A stretch of 61,922 nucleotides of DNA, taken from Gnetum montanum (taxonomy: Eukaryota > Streptophyta > Gnetopsida > Gnetales > Gnetaceae). Below are positions 22,280 to 34,352 of the stretch, piece by piece. Position 1 is the first letter of the stretch. Each line of letters starts with the position of its first letter. The notes beneath the pieces are model-generated. The model saw only the letters and a list, made by a program, of their open reading frames with translations, was not told where the DNA came from and searched no databases. Location: NCBI GenBank assembly GCA_015680685.1, contig MNCI01016464.1, positions 2,553 through 64,474 of the forward strand, read 5' to 3'. A program made the translations under genes and the position numbers.

Positions 22280-25140
22280 AGAAGGTTAGACAATCCTAGG
22301 AGGTGGTGGCTCTTGAGGTTCTAAGGGATATTCACTGGCTTTAGGCATGTATAGTAGTCGAGGTAACTATGGCTATCTTGCTACTACTATAAATTCTGGT
22401 GGGAGGCAAAAAGCATTTAATAATTCTTTCATTTTTTTCCTCCTAGGATCATGAATTGTCCATGTAACTTCACCAATGTGGGTTGAAATAGACACATCCC
22501 AGGGACATGGGATTGTTGGGAAAAGCTCCTTTACACTAATAAACTAGGCAACAAATTGTTTGCATTCAATGTTGAATGTTCTAATTGCATTCTTTAGCTC
22601 ATGGTAATCATTCATTCTTTTAGCTAAGTTCTCAGCAATTGATTGTTGATTCATGAATTATGCTTTGAGAACTTTGAGTTTAGCATTTGTAATCTCAAGC
22701 TTTTTCTTGGTGTCTTTATGGTGCTTGAACTCTACCTTGTATAGAAAATATGAGCTAGTCACTTATTTTTCTAACTCTAACTACAGCTATCCGACAATCA
22801 GCATTACCAAGTTCACATAGCAAATATTAGCCAACTCCATGTATTGTATCATCTCTTCTATATGCAACTCCATTAGATGGATCTCTGCTTTGTTGTAGGC
22901 ATCAATCCCATCAATGATAGGCTACCATACATCTTTTCCTTGTTGAAGTTTCTGAAGAGCTTCATTTACTTTTTCCTTTTCCATATGGATGTGCTTCTCA
23001 TTTACTTCGTTCTATAAGCCAACCTAGTCTCTATAGTGATTTTTAACTTTTTTAAACTTCAAAGCTTGATTTTTTTAGGTGGCAATCTCAATAGTAGACT
23101 TCTGGCATAAGGCATGAACTTCTTTCATAAACAGATTCCAATTTTATGTGGCCAATTTCCTTAATTCAATATTTACCCTAGCTAGTTACTTCTCCTATTG
23201 ATAAATGGATCCTTGCATTTGTTCTTTTTTTGCTCAACATTGCACAAGAGATGATTTTCTATGGTCAGTGCTTTGTTATCTTGGTGCATTTGAACCAAGT
23301 CCTTCTAAACTAAATATGTCTTCACCTCTGCTATGGACTGGTTGAAGATGGCCATCATCACTTCCTTCTTAGCATTCTTGAATCATTCTTGAAGTTGTTG
23401 AAATGCTTCATCTCTAGTTATTGTTGGGCTAAGGAGTGTGAGATCAATAAGATAGGCACCTAATTTGGCAACTTCTGTGGCCAAGTGTTCATTTTGTGGT
23501 TGAGCCATTTCAAGTTGCCCCTTCAAGATGATGCATTTTCCCCTTACTTCTAGTAGCTATGACTAGGTTGCAGTGATGTTATTTAGAAAATCAAAGATAT
23601 CCAAAATCGGTTGCTTAGTCCCTACCAATTGATCCAACAATTCTTCATGCTAGGCTGCATTCAATTTTTCGCTGACCATGCTTGTAGACGTCTGCACATC
23701 TTGAAGTGTAGATACATCTAGTACAAATGTCACAAGTGCATTACGTACTTTGACAATGTAGTCAATAACTACTTCAACCATAGTCTCTTACCCTTGGTGC
23801 TGCATCACTAGTATAGTGGCTTCCTCACCTTTCTCCAAACACACTAAGAAGGAGGTAGTATTCCCAGAGATTTCTAGGAATAAATGGTATTGTGATAATG
23901 ACACTATCACCTCTCAAGCATTAGGATTAGACCTCATAGGCAACTACATTCATTGGGTAGAGAATATTGGTCCATCCCTTTCCATCTAGCTAATTATTCA
24001 AGCCACCTCATTGAGGTAACTCATTATTGGTCAATACACAGATGGGTCTACACTACTCATGCCTACATGCTACTCTTACTCACATAAGAGCTACTCTTGG
24101 ATTTTGTGTAAGCACTCACTAGCTATGCAGGCCTCCAACATTGTTTCTTGAGTGGGTGATGGAGATGAGGGCTGCTCCTCTTCTTTAGTTGTGGTAGGTG
24201 TATTTTCTTTCATGATTTTAGATCATGAAGCCAAAGGAGCATGTCTAATTGTGTCATTGGTGTAGCAAATGATTCTTGTCCTTTTGCAGAGTTTCCAGAT
24301 GAGGCACAGAAAGGGCAGGGTTTTCCTTCCATGGTCATTTTCCTTAAAACATTTTTTGATCATCAAATAGATCAGTTGTGGAAGGTTTATAGGAAATCTC
24401 CCACTTAGAGTAGCACATGCTTGGATGGAAAAGACAGTCACCTTGCTAGGCCTCACCGTTGGATTGAGGTGATAAGCTATTATCCTAAAGTAGATGTGCT
24501 CTACTGGTGTGAGTGCACCGAACTTATTATAGTTAACCCCATAACACCACTGAGTCCACTCCTTTTTAACCTTAGGATCACCTTGTGTTGATAGCTTAAC
24601 CAACTTTGTCCCAATATCAGGCAACCCTAGTGCCTGCATGATAGCTTTGACTAAGTAGGAAACTTAAATATCCTTGATTTTTATTGTGGACCTTGGTGTT
24701 CTATTATTTTAGAAGAGATATGTCTCTCCCATGCACCATTCCCCACTGGAGGTGATGATTGGCCACATAGAAGAGGTTTGCAATTGTGTTTTGACTTTTG
24801 TTGGAGCTTTCTCTACAAATGGCTAGAAGTTTAGTTCTTAGAGAACTAAGTGTTGAATCTCTTGGGGTCTAATGATTTCAAGGCAAGTTTGAGTTAAAGT
24901 GACTTCAAGCCTTGGCATAGGTCCTAGTGCTTCCCCTTGCTATGATTGCTCTATTAGCACTTCTTCTTCTGGAATTTGTCAAACAAATTCCACTTCAGGC
25001 TCTTGACAAAGAGGTCTCATTGCATGGGTTGCTTCTAGTGGTTCTTGGACTTACTCTTGTTGGCCCCTACTAGCTCTGGGCTATTTCTTCCTTGGCTGAA
25101 AGAGTTCTCCTTCTTGTGGCCATTTTGGTCTTGGTGCCAT
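22280..25140 (-). pseudogene. E3 env-like ORF with plant retrotransposon-associated domain and coiled-coil tail
   Basis: From ATG 25140 (MAPRPKWPQEGELFQPRKK) one frame can be followed for most of 2.7 kb, broken mainly by TAG/TAA codons. The clean central block (24639-24223) reads QWCYGVNYNKFGALTPVEHI, FRIIAYHLNPTVRPSKVTVF and LSGRFPINLPQLIYLMI, resembling the domain of Athila ORF2 proteins often labelled putative plant transposon protein. After it comes a long Lys/Glu/Gln/Leu-rich, coiled-coil-like tail (for example KGQLEMAQPQNEHLATEV near 23500). A frameshift near 22440 leads into a short Pro-rich end. I see no clear signal peptide, so envelope function is by family analogy only. Confidence 0.65.
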
Positions 25141-25564
25141 CTATAATCACAATAAGACCATGGGTTAGCAATTGTTGTGTAACATGAAGCAATTGGGATA
25201 CTTGGCTAAGTTGTGATTATGACTAATTTAATTACTTTAATCATTATTTTATTTATGGTTTATTGTTAATAAATCATCCCAAAGGTTGTTGAAAGGGTTA
25301 ACTCTTGAAAAAATTAATGTTAGTATATTATTAAATTTATTAACCCTTTGGGGAAGTTAGGAAAATATTCAAAAATTTCATTAGAAACCTTAAGGTTTAT
25401 GGTCCCCATGATTAAGAGCTAACCTCCAGTAACTGCAGGATCAAAGAATAGAGTGATTAGGACAAATAGTTGGGAAGTTAAGGGCTTTGGAAGGTTTTGG
25501 GATTTGAAAAATGGTAAAAACTCCCCTAGTGTTATGAAGAAAATGATAAAAATCTCGAAACATG

Positions 25565-25655
25565 TAGTGGTATATATAGAGTGTTTATGATGCATTGATG
25601 AGGCCTTGTCGATGTGGTTGGTTGTGTCAACAGGGCCTCATCGATGCAACTATTG
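25565..25655 (-). promoter_or_regulatory. Internal promoter-like segment ahead of the env-like ORF
   Basis: In minus orientation: ATCGATGAGGCCCTGTTGAC, a spacer, ACAAGGCCTCATCAATGCAT, then TATATATA at 25578-25571. The E3 LTR has the same order (GATGAGGCC motifs, ATGCATCA, then TATAAATA). It lies about 430 bp before the env-like ATG. The promoter role is inferred. Confidence 0.4.
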
Positions 25656-25659
25656 ACCA

Positions 25660-27150
25660 CCATTAATGATTGTTGACTTTAGTGAAACTTGCAAAATACA
25701 AAGAGTTTTTGATTGAAATTGGGATTAAATGAAAGCTCCAAAGGCCATGAATAGTATGAAAATATGAGAAGAGGGTATTGGAGCTCATAAATTCGAAAAA
25801 TTAAGAAAAATGATTCAGAGGATAAATGGAATAAAAAGTTAAGGAGCACTAAGTGGAATATATAATGGAATATGAGAAAGATATGATTATAGCAATTTCT
25901 AAGGTTAGGACCTAACTATCCAAACCAAGAGTTACGCAAATGTGTCCTCCCCATAGTGGGCACATGACCTTATTGCCCTTGCATAACCTCAACTAAGGGG
26001 TCCATGGGCCCCATAGGTAATTAATGGATATGAAAAGTTAAGGACCAACCCAAAAGAATCTATTGAAGAATTTAAACATATTAAACCAAGACATGGAGCA
26101 TAACATAGATACTAGTAGTGAGGTGAATTATGGTAGCATGGGTGGATGTTTGAGAAGATGGGATGGAATCCAAAATTAAGGTCATAACAAGTCCTTTGTG
26201 GAATTTGTGTTTAAGATGACCTGAGAAGATCCATCTTTAGTCCAGATCAAAACTAGCTGCTTTTAGTGACTTTGCATCACCACTCTAAGACTAGCCCATC
26301 CACTTGAGACATGAGAGTGCTTCCACAAAAAAACCACCATTCCATAAAGAGAAGAAAATAGAAAAGTAGCAAGTGAGAGAGGGCCTTAGTTAGAGGGGAC
26401 CTTTAGGCATGGATGCATGTCTTTCTAGTCCCATAACTAGTGCTTATATATTGTTTATTTGTATAAGAGATGTGCTTTGAATTCCCATCATGTTTTTATT
26501 TTATTTTAGTTTAGATGGGAACCACACCATGCAAAGACTTATTTGACTTCCTAGTAGTGGTTGAAATGGAATGGTAAGAAGTCTGTGAAAAACACTCAAG
26601 CAACCAAGCAAGTAGAAGAGTACAAAGAGTGTGATTCTCCTTGAAGTCACATCCTTTACAAATCTTTGAATCCTTCCTAATTCCTGAACTACCAAGGTAA
26701 TCGATTAATTAAAAGTTTCTTTAATGGAAGGGACCTCAAACTCTAAGAACAAGGAAAACCATAGAGTTTATTGGATGGATGAATTATGTGGACTCACTAC
26801 CTATTCCATGAAAAATCAACCATGTCAAAGCCATCAAACATTAGAATTCAAAAATAGAAATAAGATATTGACAATCACAACATTAAGCATAAACAATCAT
26901 TAGTAAACAACAACATCGACACTGTGTCATATGGTAATAAAGAACTTTTATTAGCAAAAGTGATGAAAATTCACACTCAAACAAAATAAAATAAAGTAAA
27001 ATATGTAAAAAAAAGTGCAAAATAATCAAGAAAGATTCAAATGTACTAACAATGGTGTAAAATTAGAAAAATTTGAAAATTAAAAATTTCTAAAATAAAT
27101 AACTTATAAAATAAAAAATGTGGAAAACAAGAAGTAGAAAACTAAGAAGT
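25660..27150 (-). other. E3 spacer between integrase and env-like ORF, no gene
   Basis: 25900-26700 is homologous to the E1/E2 3' regions (shared CTCCCC-x-x-AGTGGGCACATG-like and ACCACACCATGCAAAGACTT blocks). Position matters: in E3 the segment lies before the env-like ORF; in E1/E2 it runs almost directly to the LTR. Confidence 0.6.
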
Positions 27151-28380
27151 CATATGGATCATTAGCATGGATGACCATATCCCCCATGACTAAGTTGGAA
27201 GGAGGAGATCCAAAAAATGGAATGTGGTTGTCCATCCGTCAAGATGATAGTTGCATTGGCTTGTCTTGGTTCTAGGAAAGGTTTCAATTATTAGATGTTG
27301 ATCAATTGATTTTTGTTTGGGCTTTTAGGTTTGTAAATTAACATGGCCCTAGAGGGAAAGGTTTGATTAATTATATAAGGAGGCCCCTCCCATAATGTTT
27401 GGAATTTTGTCTTCTAGGGTACGTGTGTAGGATTCCAATAGAGAACCTTATTTCCTAGTTAAAGTCTTACCTTTCATGTTCTTAGGTCATGATGTTGCCT
27501 ATTGAATGCCTTATGAACCTCATTCAAAGATAGGGCCACTAATTAGTTTTCACCTAGCACATTCAAATTGATTAATCTTTCTTTCTGTGCTAGACTTAGG
27601 TTAAGATCTAGATCACAAGCTGTTGAGAGTGTACAAATCTCATATTGAATTGGGAGCATTGGAAGGTTTCCGTACACTAACTCATACAGAGAGTGGCCAA
27701 TAGGAATTTTCCATGTTGAATAGTAGGCCCAAAGGGCATCGTTGAGTTTTGTACTTCAATGTTTCCTATATTTGCTATTGGTCCATGTTAGTATTTTTGT
27801 GATCTCCTAGTTGGTTACCTCTGCTTGACCATTGGCTTGGGGGTGATAGGGTGTTGTTAATTTACATTCAACCCCCAAGCGTTGCATTAACTTTCTAAAA
27901 GTGGCACCTATGAAATAAGTTCCATTGTTAGAATTTAGTGCACGTGGCATCCAAAACCCATTTACAACATTTTTTTGTATAAATCTAGCAACAATGGATG
28001 ATGTACAATCAATAACGGTTGCTACTTTTGCCCATTTTATGTAGTAGTCAACTACTATGATGATATACACATTTTCATTAAACATGGGTGTGATGAAACC
28101 CATGAAGTCAATGCCCCATATGTCAAAAGGTTCCAGTGGTTGAATTCACTATTGAGGATCTTCCATTTGAGTGGTCATCCCTCCATCTCATTGACAACGT
28201 TCACAAGATCAGATAAACTAGAGAGCATCCCTAAAGATTGTAGGCCAATAGTATCCTACCATCAGGATTTTATGCCTATGCATCTCCCTACATAGTGGCC
28301 TCCACAAGGCCCTTCATGAGCATCTAGAAGAACATGTAGTTGATCTTCATTAGGGACACACCAATGAATCAAGCCATTGA
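27150..28380 (-). pseudogene. E3 integrase
   Basis: In minus order: HEGPCGGHYVGR (zinc-binding N-terminus) with CERCQR-like decay, MGFITPMFNENVYIIIVVDY-YIKWAKV (first catalytic Asp in VVDYYIKW), ALNSNNGTYFIGATFRKL and TTPYHPQANGQAEVTN (catalytic Glu in GQAEV). The second Asp of the D-D-35-E triad (usually SDNG) is Asn here. The best continuous piece is 28103-27807. Stops before and after make it inactive. Confidence 0.8.
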
Positions 28381-28589
28381 TGCAAACCTTATAAAGGCGT
28401 CCATTAATTTTCATGAAGTATTTGACCTAATGGAGAAATTGTTGTTTCTTTCTAAAGTCATGATCTTGTGGCATCTTCTGAGTGAGAAGATAGGTGAGGA
28501 TGCCATTATAGTAGGTTGTTTTTATGGGTGTTTGGTCATTTAGTACTCTTGTACAAAGGAGTTCATCTAGAAACTAATTAGAGAGTAGG

Positions 28590-29100
28590 CTCTCCTCCTA
28601 TTTATTATCCCATCTTATGTAAGAGAGGTGGTCAGCAACCACATTCTCAGTCCCTTTTCAATCTATCATTGTGAGATTGAATTCCTGTAAGATCACAAGC
28701 CACCATATGATATGAGGGTTCATCGCTAGCTTGTTCATGAGGAAGTAGATTGCACTATGATCTATGTGTACAAATACTTTGTAGCTAAGCACATAGTGCT
28801 TGAAATTTTCAAGAGCATACACCACAACCATTAGTTTTTTTTTGTGGTGGTGTAATTTAATTGTTCTCTCACAATGCTTTAACTCACACGATGGATGTAG
28901 TATGGATGTTTCTTAACATCCAACGACATGAGCATTGCTCCCAAGGTGTAGTTAGATGCATCCATCATGTTGTGGAAGGGTCTAGACCAGTTTGGTGCCC
29001 ATAGGATTGGTGTTTCTATGAGTTTCTCCTTTAACTATTGGAATTCATGTTCACATTCCTTGGTCTAGATGAAAGGTGTATCTTTTTTGTAAGCTCTACC
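28590..29100 (-). pseudogene. E3 RNase H domain
   Basis: In minus: MMDASNYTLGAMLMSLDV (first catalytic Asp), a stop-rich YTTTKK segment, KHYVLSYKVFVHIDHSAIYF and ENVVADHLS near 28625. This is the usual Ty3/Gypsy RNase H order after RT. Several frameshifts and stops. Confidence 0.7.
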
Positions 29101-29149
29101 AATGGTTTTGTGATCTTATAGAAATTCTCTATAAATATTTGGTAGTAGC

Positions 29150-29860
29150 AAATGTGTCTAAGGAATGACCAAACATCTTTAACTATCTTTAGCTAGCATG
29201 TTATTCCTTAGATAACCCTTATTTCTTAGGGTCTACCTCAATCCCTACTTGAGTGATTCTATGCCCTAGTACAATGCCATCTTGGACCATGAGATGGCTC
29301 TTTTTCTAGTTAAGTCATAGGTTTATTTCAACACATATCTTTAGTACTTGCTTAAGGTAGTCAAAGGCTTGCTCAATCATAGCTCCATAGGTGGAAAATT
29401 CTTCCATGAAGACTTCCACACCATTACCAATCTAGTGTTTGAAAATACTAAGGACTAGGCATTGAAATGTTGCAAGGGAATTGCATAGACCAAATGACAT
29501 CTTACAATATGCAAAAGTCCCCTAGGGACTTATGAATGTTGTCTTGAGCTGATCTTCTAGCATAATTTGGATTTGGTTATTGCCACTATAACCATCCAAG
29601 AACCTATAATAGAAATGCCTAGATATGGTTTTCAACACTTGATCCACAAATGACAATGGAAAATGATCTTTAAACATTTCCATATTCAATACCCTAAAAT
29701 CGATGCAGATCTGCCACTTGCCACCTTTCTTCAATACAATTATGAGTGGGCTAACCCACTTACTATCCACGATGGGGTAGATGAACCCTACCTTAAGGAG
29801 TTGTTTTATTTCTTTCTTGATGATTTTCTTCAATTTGGAATTTAGCTACCTCGGTAGCTA
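29150..29860 (-). pseudogene. E3 reverse transcriptase, Athila lineage
   Basis: The open part (29833-29522) reads IIKKEIKQLLKVGFIYPIVD, WVSPLIIVLKKGGKW, CIDFRVLNMEMFKDHFPL, FLDGYSGNNQIQIM and DQLKTTFISP, followed by a stop and GTFAYCKMSFGLCNSLATFQ. DGYSG-NQI and GTFAY-MSFGLCN-ATFQ are hallmarks of plant Athila RT. The active-site loop near 29395 reads VFMEEFSTYG where the family has FMDDFSVYG, so both catalytic Asp are Glu in this copy. Confidence 0.85.
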
Positions 29861-30124
29861 CCTTCTTAGCTTCATGGTTGGGTTGGTGTAAATGCGATGT
29901 TGGCATATCCTTGGATTGATTCATGTCAACTCAGGATATGACTAAGAAAAGGCTATTGTCCATTTGTTGACCACCTTTAATAGATTTTATTTTTCTTTAG
30001 GAGCAATTTTAGCATTAATTATTACTAGTTTACTATTTTTTAAAAATGCATATTGTATGCTAACTGGTAGGGTTTTCAGTTTTAGGGGCTCCTGCTTGAA
30101 GTGATTAGGGAATTCCAACTCTCC

Positions 30125-30900
30125 CTAATAGGTATCATCATCTTCATTAGAGAGTTGGGGATAAACTTGTTCAAGTTCATCCATGCCTTCAACATAATCA
30201 CATGTTAGGATCTCAGTTGGTTTCATGCATAATGTGCTACTATTTGAGTCAGCTATTAGCCATTGGCTGCCCTCTTGTTTTTTGGCTATTGCATATAGAT
30301 ACCTTTGAATATTGATTTCTTGTGCACACTGATTGCATGCTTTAATGTTTGTACTTTTGTTGACCAAATATTTTGCATGAAATTGTGCTTGTTATCACTG
30401 TACACAATGCATGGAATGTGCTTCTTCTCTATCTTGCCAAATTCATTTTCCTTGGAGATTTCCAAAGAGAGGTCCCTTATGCCCATACGTGCATTGAACA
30501 TGCTTAACCAAGTTATTTCCATAATGATGGGGAAGTCACCTTTGCAATTCTCAACTTTGATAACTAGAAAATCAACAAGATTGGACCACCCCCAAACTAT
30601 GGTCACAATGTCCTCTACTAATCCTAGAGGGATAGTAATTAACTAATCTACCATTTCCATATGGATGTTGCTCTTCTTGAGAGATGGTAGGTTCTAGGCC
30701 TTGTACATGTCATGGGAGGTGAGATTGACACCAGAACTAGAATCAAGAAGAGCTTTACATGGCTTATGTCCAACGATTTGAAGTTAAATGAGTGGACTTC
30801 TTAGGTTAGATATTTTTGTGAGAATATTGCTAGCCTTGATCCAATGAGAAATATTATGAGTTAGCATCATAGTGTGGATCTAAGGAGGCGTTTGGTTGGA
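30125..30900 (-). pseudogene. E3 aspartic protease and linker
   Basis: In minus: CKALLDSSSGVNLTSHDMYK (catalytic Asp kept; the G of D-S-G is S), one stop each in two places, TIPLGLVEDIVTIVWGWSNL, then FPIIMEITWLSMFNARMGIR in place of the ILGRAWLST block. It corresponds to E1 8540-9000. The frame from 30606 continues past the end of the E1 version to 30286 and overlaps an Asp/Glu-rich linker (30367-30125). Confidence 0.8.
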
Positions 30901-30999
30901 ATGACACTCAAAGTTATTTGCTGTAGAAGATGAGGATGTTGGAGATGTAAGGCAATGAGTCATACTAGGTTGTAAGGGTTGGATAGGATTGTTGGATCA

Positions 31000-33312
31000 G
31001 AAGAAGGATCTTTTTTTGGATTGATTGTCTAAAACACTCAGCTGGAAGGCTAGTTGTGATTGTATAGCCCTTGTAGCATTTCATTATTGCAACTGTGAAG
31101 GAATCTCACCCTACATGGATGGAGCAGGAGGTAACTAGGTTGAGGAAAAAAGTATATGTGTAGATGGATGTGGAGGGTGGTATGGATATGGGTTTTCTCC
31201 TTGAGTAGATGGTCAATGTATAGTGATGCCAAAATGAGGCATGACTTGTAGAACTTCTTGGAGAGACAAGTTACTAAACATAGTACCCATATTGATCTAG
31301 TTTCTTGTAAGGGTACTACTACGTTGGCGGTGGCATTCCCCACAATTATGGTTGGTGCCATTATTGGTATTGCTCATATGGTTGTGGTGGAGGTTCACTT
31401 GGTTAGCTTGTTGTTGTTGGTGGAACTATCTTGGATTGCCTTGAGGATAAGGTAATCATCTAGGTGCTTGCCTACATGCTAGTCAAGGATTCAATGCATA
31501 CATCCCACACTCTTGTAAGTGTGACATCATAGGGTAAAAACCCTTTGTATGTTCATATTGATAAATTTTATAATCATTTTCATCATTAGAGTCTATTTCC
31601 ACAACTTCCTCTATAGTAGTAACTTTACCCTTATCTCTTTGGTAGACACGTTCAACTTCTTTTCCCCTCCTATAGTTATGATCACTATTTTTCTCTTTAG
31701 ATTCTTCAGTAATCTTCATAGTAGTTTGGAATCTTTCATTCAAAAAGTCCCATAACTTATCAACCTTTACCAAAATATCAAAAATAAAATTTTGGATGGG
31801 CAAGGTTTTTCTATTCACCACTTCATTGAATGGTGACTCCTCCTTGTTAGAAAATCGAACCTCCTATTTCCTAATGGAAGGGTTCCTATTATACTCTTAT
31901 GCACTTTCCTTCTTTCACAATTCACCTTCTTCTTTTGCTACCTACTCTATCAACCTTGGGATCTAATCAACTCTTAGTTTAGATAATCTCCCTTAGGCAT
32001 ACACCCTAAGAGTTCTTCTAGTTTTTGCTCTAAGCCCATCTATGATGTGGTGAAGTTGTTCCTTCTGATAATATCTATGGTTAGGGTATTGGTGTAAGAG
32101 TGAATAGTATCTACCCATGGTAGCATCCAAGGGTTCATGTGTTCCCTGTTTCCAACCTTGGATTTTCCTTCTTAGATTAGACACTCTAGAGTACATCTAG
32201 TATTTTTTATTAAATTTCTCTAACATGACATTCCATTAGCAAATGGATTCTAGTTCCAAGGACTGGTACCAACTTTCAACTTCCTTAATGAGTGTCCTAG
32301 GGAAGAGATTGAGTTTTTACTAATCATTTTGAATGTTTTGTAAGACATAGGCATCATGAAAAGCTTGTAGATGATTATGTAGATCAGAATTATATTCCCC
32401 TTCAAATATTTGGATATTATTCATGTCTATGTTCTTGATCCTACTGTCACTCATATGCCTAGTTGGAATTCTATCTGCCTCTGCAATGTTAAGCATACTT
32501 CGAGTCACCAATAGAGGTTCATCATCATCACTGCGTTGATGATGCTAATGATGGTTCAAGACACCCCTTCGGTCTTGATGGCCTTTATGGTCATTGTTGT
32601 CTCATTGATCACCTTCACCATGATTATCTTGATGACATCTTCTATGAGAACCAAAAGATGAGGAGGAATGTTTAGAATCAGATGAAGTGGATGAAGGGGA
32701 AGGTGGATTTCCATTGCTAGCATGGTGTCTACCACTACCTCTTTGTTCATTATGACCACCATCCTTAGATCCCTTGTCATTATGATGTTTACTCGAGTTC
32801 CTACCTTGACTATCAATTTTTTCTAAACCTAGTTTATGAATAATGAATCATATGTTTAGGGTCACACTCTCATCACCAATAATAGAGGATTGAGAATTTT
32901 CATATTGAGGACCCTTAGGAGGAGGATTCACATTGTCATCTTGGTTTATTAGGAACAAGGGATTACTAAAGTTTTTTCCCTTTGTAAACTCATGGTACTA
33001 CTCCTAGTGTTGATCTTGCCTACATTATGTTTCAGTGGGATGGTAGCCTTGAGTTTCATAACAATTCACAATGTATTCCTTGTGAAGATTTGAGATGTGC
33101 AACATATGAAGATTTTGAAACAACATCCTAGGTATAGATCGATCAGGGGGAAAAATGATGTTGCCCTCTATATCACACCATTGCAGCTATTAATCTTGAT
33201 GTAGGATGAAGGTGAAGTTTGGTACATAATCATTTGGAGGAGTATATACCACTTTACAATCCTGTGGAACTAGCAGTTTGACATCTTCACATCTATGGGA
33301 AGAAGAAGACAT
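31000..33312 (-). pseudogene. E3 gag
   Basis: Start ATG 33312 (MSSSSHRCEDVKLLV). The core reads IQIFEGEYNSDLHNHLQAFH (near 32420), RVSNLRRKIQGWKQGTHEPL with a short YYSLLHQYPNHRYYQK stretch and HIIDGLRAKTRRTLRVYA (32196-31993), then MVNRKTLPIQNFIFDILVKV and a decayed knuckle (DYKIYQYEHTKGF, 31821-31483), where the E1/E2 Cys are Tyr or lost. Homologous to E1 and E2 gag in every part. Stops are frequent. Confidence 0.82.
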
Positions 33313-33439
33313 TTTGCAAAACAAATAAAATTATCAATGTGCTTAGTAGTTATATGTCATTGAGAGTGATGTTGACCTTGAGTTTGTCCAATGATATAAA
33401 TAATATTCACTAATCTTGGATAGCACATGTTTTAACAAA

Positions 33440-33462
33440 CAAAGTCTTCAGCAATGATGCCC
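33440..33462 (-). other. Primer-binding site of E3 (decayed)
   Basis: The minus strand reads TGGGCATCATTGCTGAAGAC next to the LTR, a transition-rich version of TGGCGCCGTTGCCGGGGAC as seen in E2. Confidence 0.6.
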
Positions 33463-33463
33463 A

Positions 33464-34352
33464 TAGTGAGTGGTGAGGTACCCCTATGCTCAACCATATG
33501 AATTACAAAGCATTCACACACGATCCAATCAAATTCCATGGACTTTATAGTTTCTAGTGTAGTAGTCTTCTAGGAAATAAACCTTGTCCCAAGGTCATTT
33601 TTTGTCTTTCCAATTACACTTGTGAAGCACATGACATGGTTAAGTGTAATTGAGACATATGACTTTTATAGTTTTATGCTTTATAGTCTTGGTGCTTAGA
33701 GAGAAAGACAAGGCAATTTAATGGCTAATTCAATGTAACTAACCTACTAGTATCTAGCTAGTTCAAACATAAGTATTTGATCCTACATTTTGAACATGGT
33801 TTCAACCCACATGTCCACTACTAGGTTACCAAGCGCTACGCTACTAGGTGTACCAAGAAATAATGCTATTGGGGTTACCAAGCAAATACATGTTATGCTT
33901 GAAGTCGTCATACTTATGTATTTAATCTATCTAACTTATCTTGATTAATTACCTTAATTAGCTTAATTATTAAAAAATATTTAATAAATTATTGAAAACA
34001 TTAAATGCATAAATGAAATATTTAATCTATCCAAAGTGCTACAAGGTTTATCATAAAGTTCATCTTTATTGTTGCACACACTATCATACTCAGGTATAAC
34101 AATGCTCAAATAAAGATTTGTATACTCAATGACTCTTGCTACAAGCACTCAGGAGAAATATTCTAACTTTCCAATAAACAAACTACAAGAGCTCCACTAC
34201 TATTGAAATATAATTACCATAAATGCAACTAGTGGATGTGTATTTATAGCCAAAAATTGGGTATTATGTTAATGAGGCCTAGTCAACAAAACCCAGTCCA
34301 CAAGGCCATGTCAATGAGGCCTCATTGACGTAGCCAAAAACATGACTCATCG
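33464..34352 (-). repeat. 5' LTR of E3
   Basis: 889 bp, the same length as its partner. The plus strand starts TAGTGAGTGGTGAGGTACCC (decayed TGATGAGTGG) and ends CATGACTCATCG (A to G at the last base). The minus-strand TATA box is GGCTATAAATACAC at about 34239-34252. Confidence 0.87.
34310..34329. repeat. Perfect 20-bp palindrome in the E3 U3
   Basis: GTCAATGAGGCCTCATTGAC is its own reverse complement. It lies about 60-90 bp upstream of the TATA box in minus orientation; shorter TGAGGCCT relatives surround it. Confidence 0.9.

Larger units (their letters stand above)
21157..34352 (-). mobile_element. E3: Athila-like element with gag-pol and env-like ORF, inserted in E4 gag
   Basis: LTRs of equal length (889 bp) at 21157-22045 (3') and 33464-34352 (5'), starting TGATGAG in minus orientation and ending in the GGGGTACCTC-CCACTCA motif shared with E1/E2. 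Flanks GATGG (21152-21156) and GATGC (34353-34357) form an imperfect duplication. Order in minus: PBS, gag, protease, RT, RNase H, integrase, a non-coding spacer, env-like ORF, polypurine tract. At 13.2 kb it falls in the usual size range of Athila elements. Stops are frequent in every domain, so this copy is dead, but it shows what the autonomous partner of E1/E2 looked like. Confidence 0.85.
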
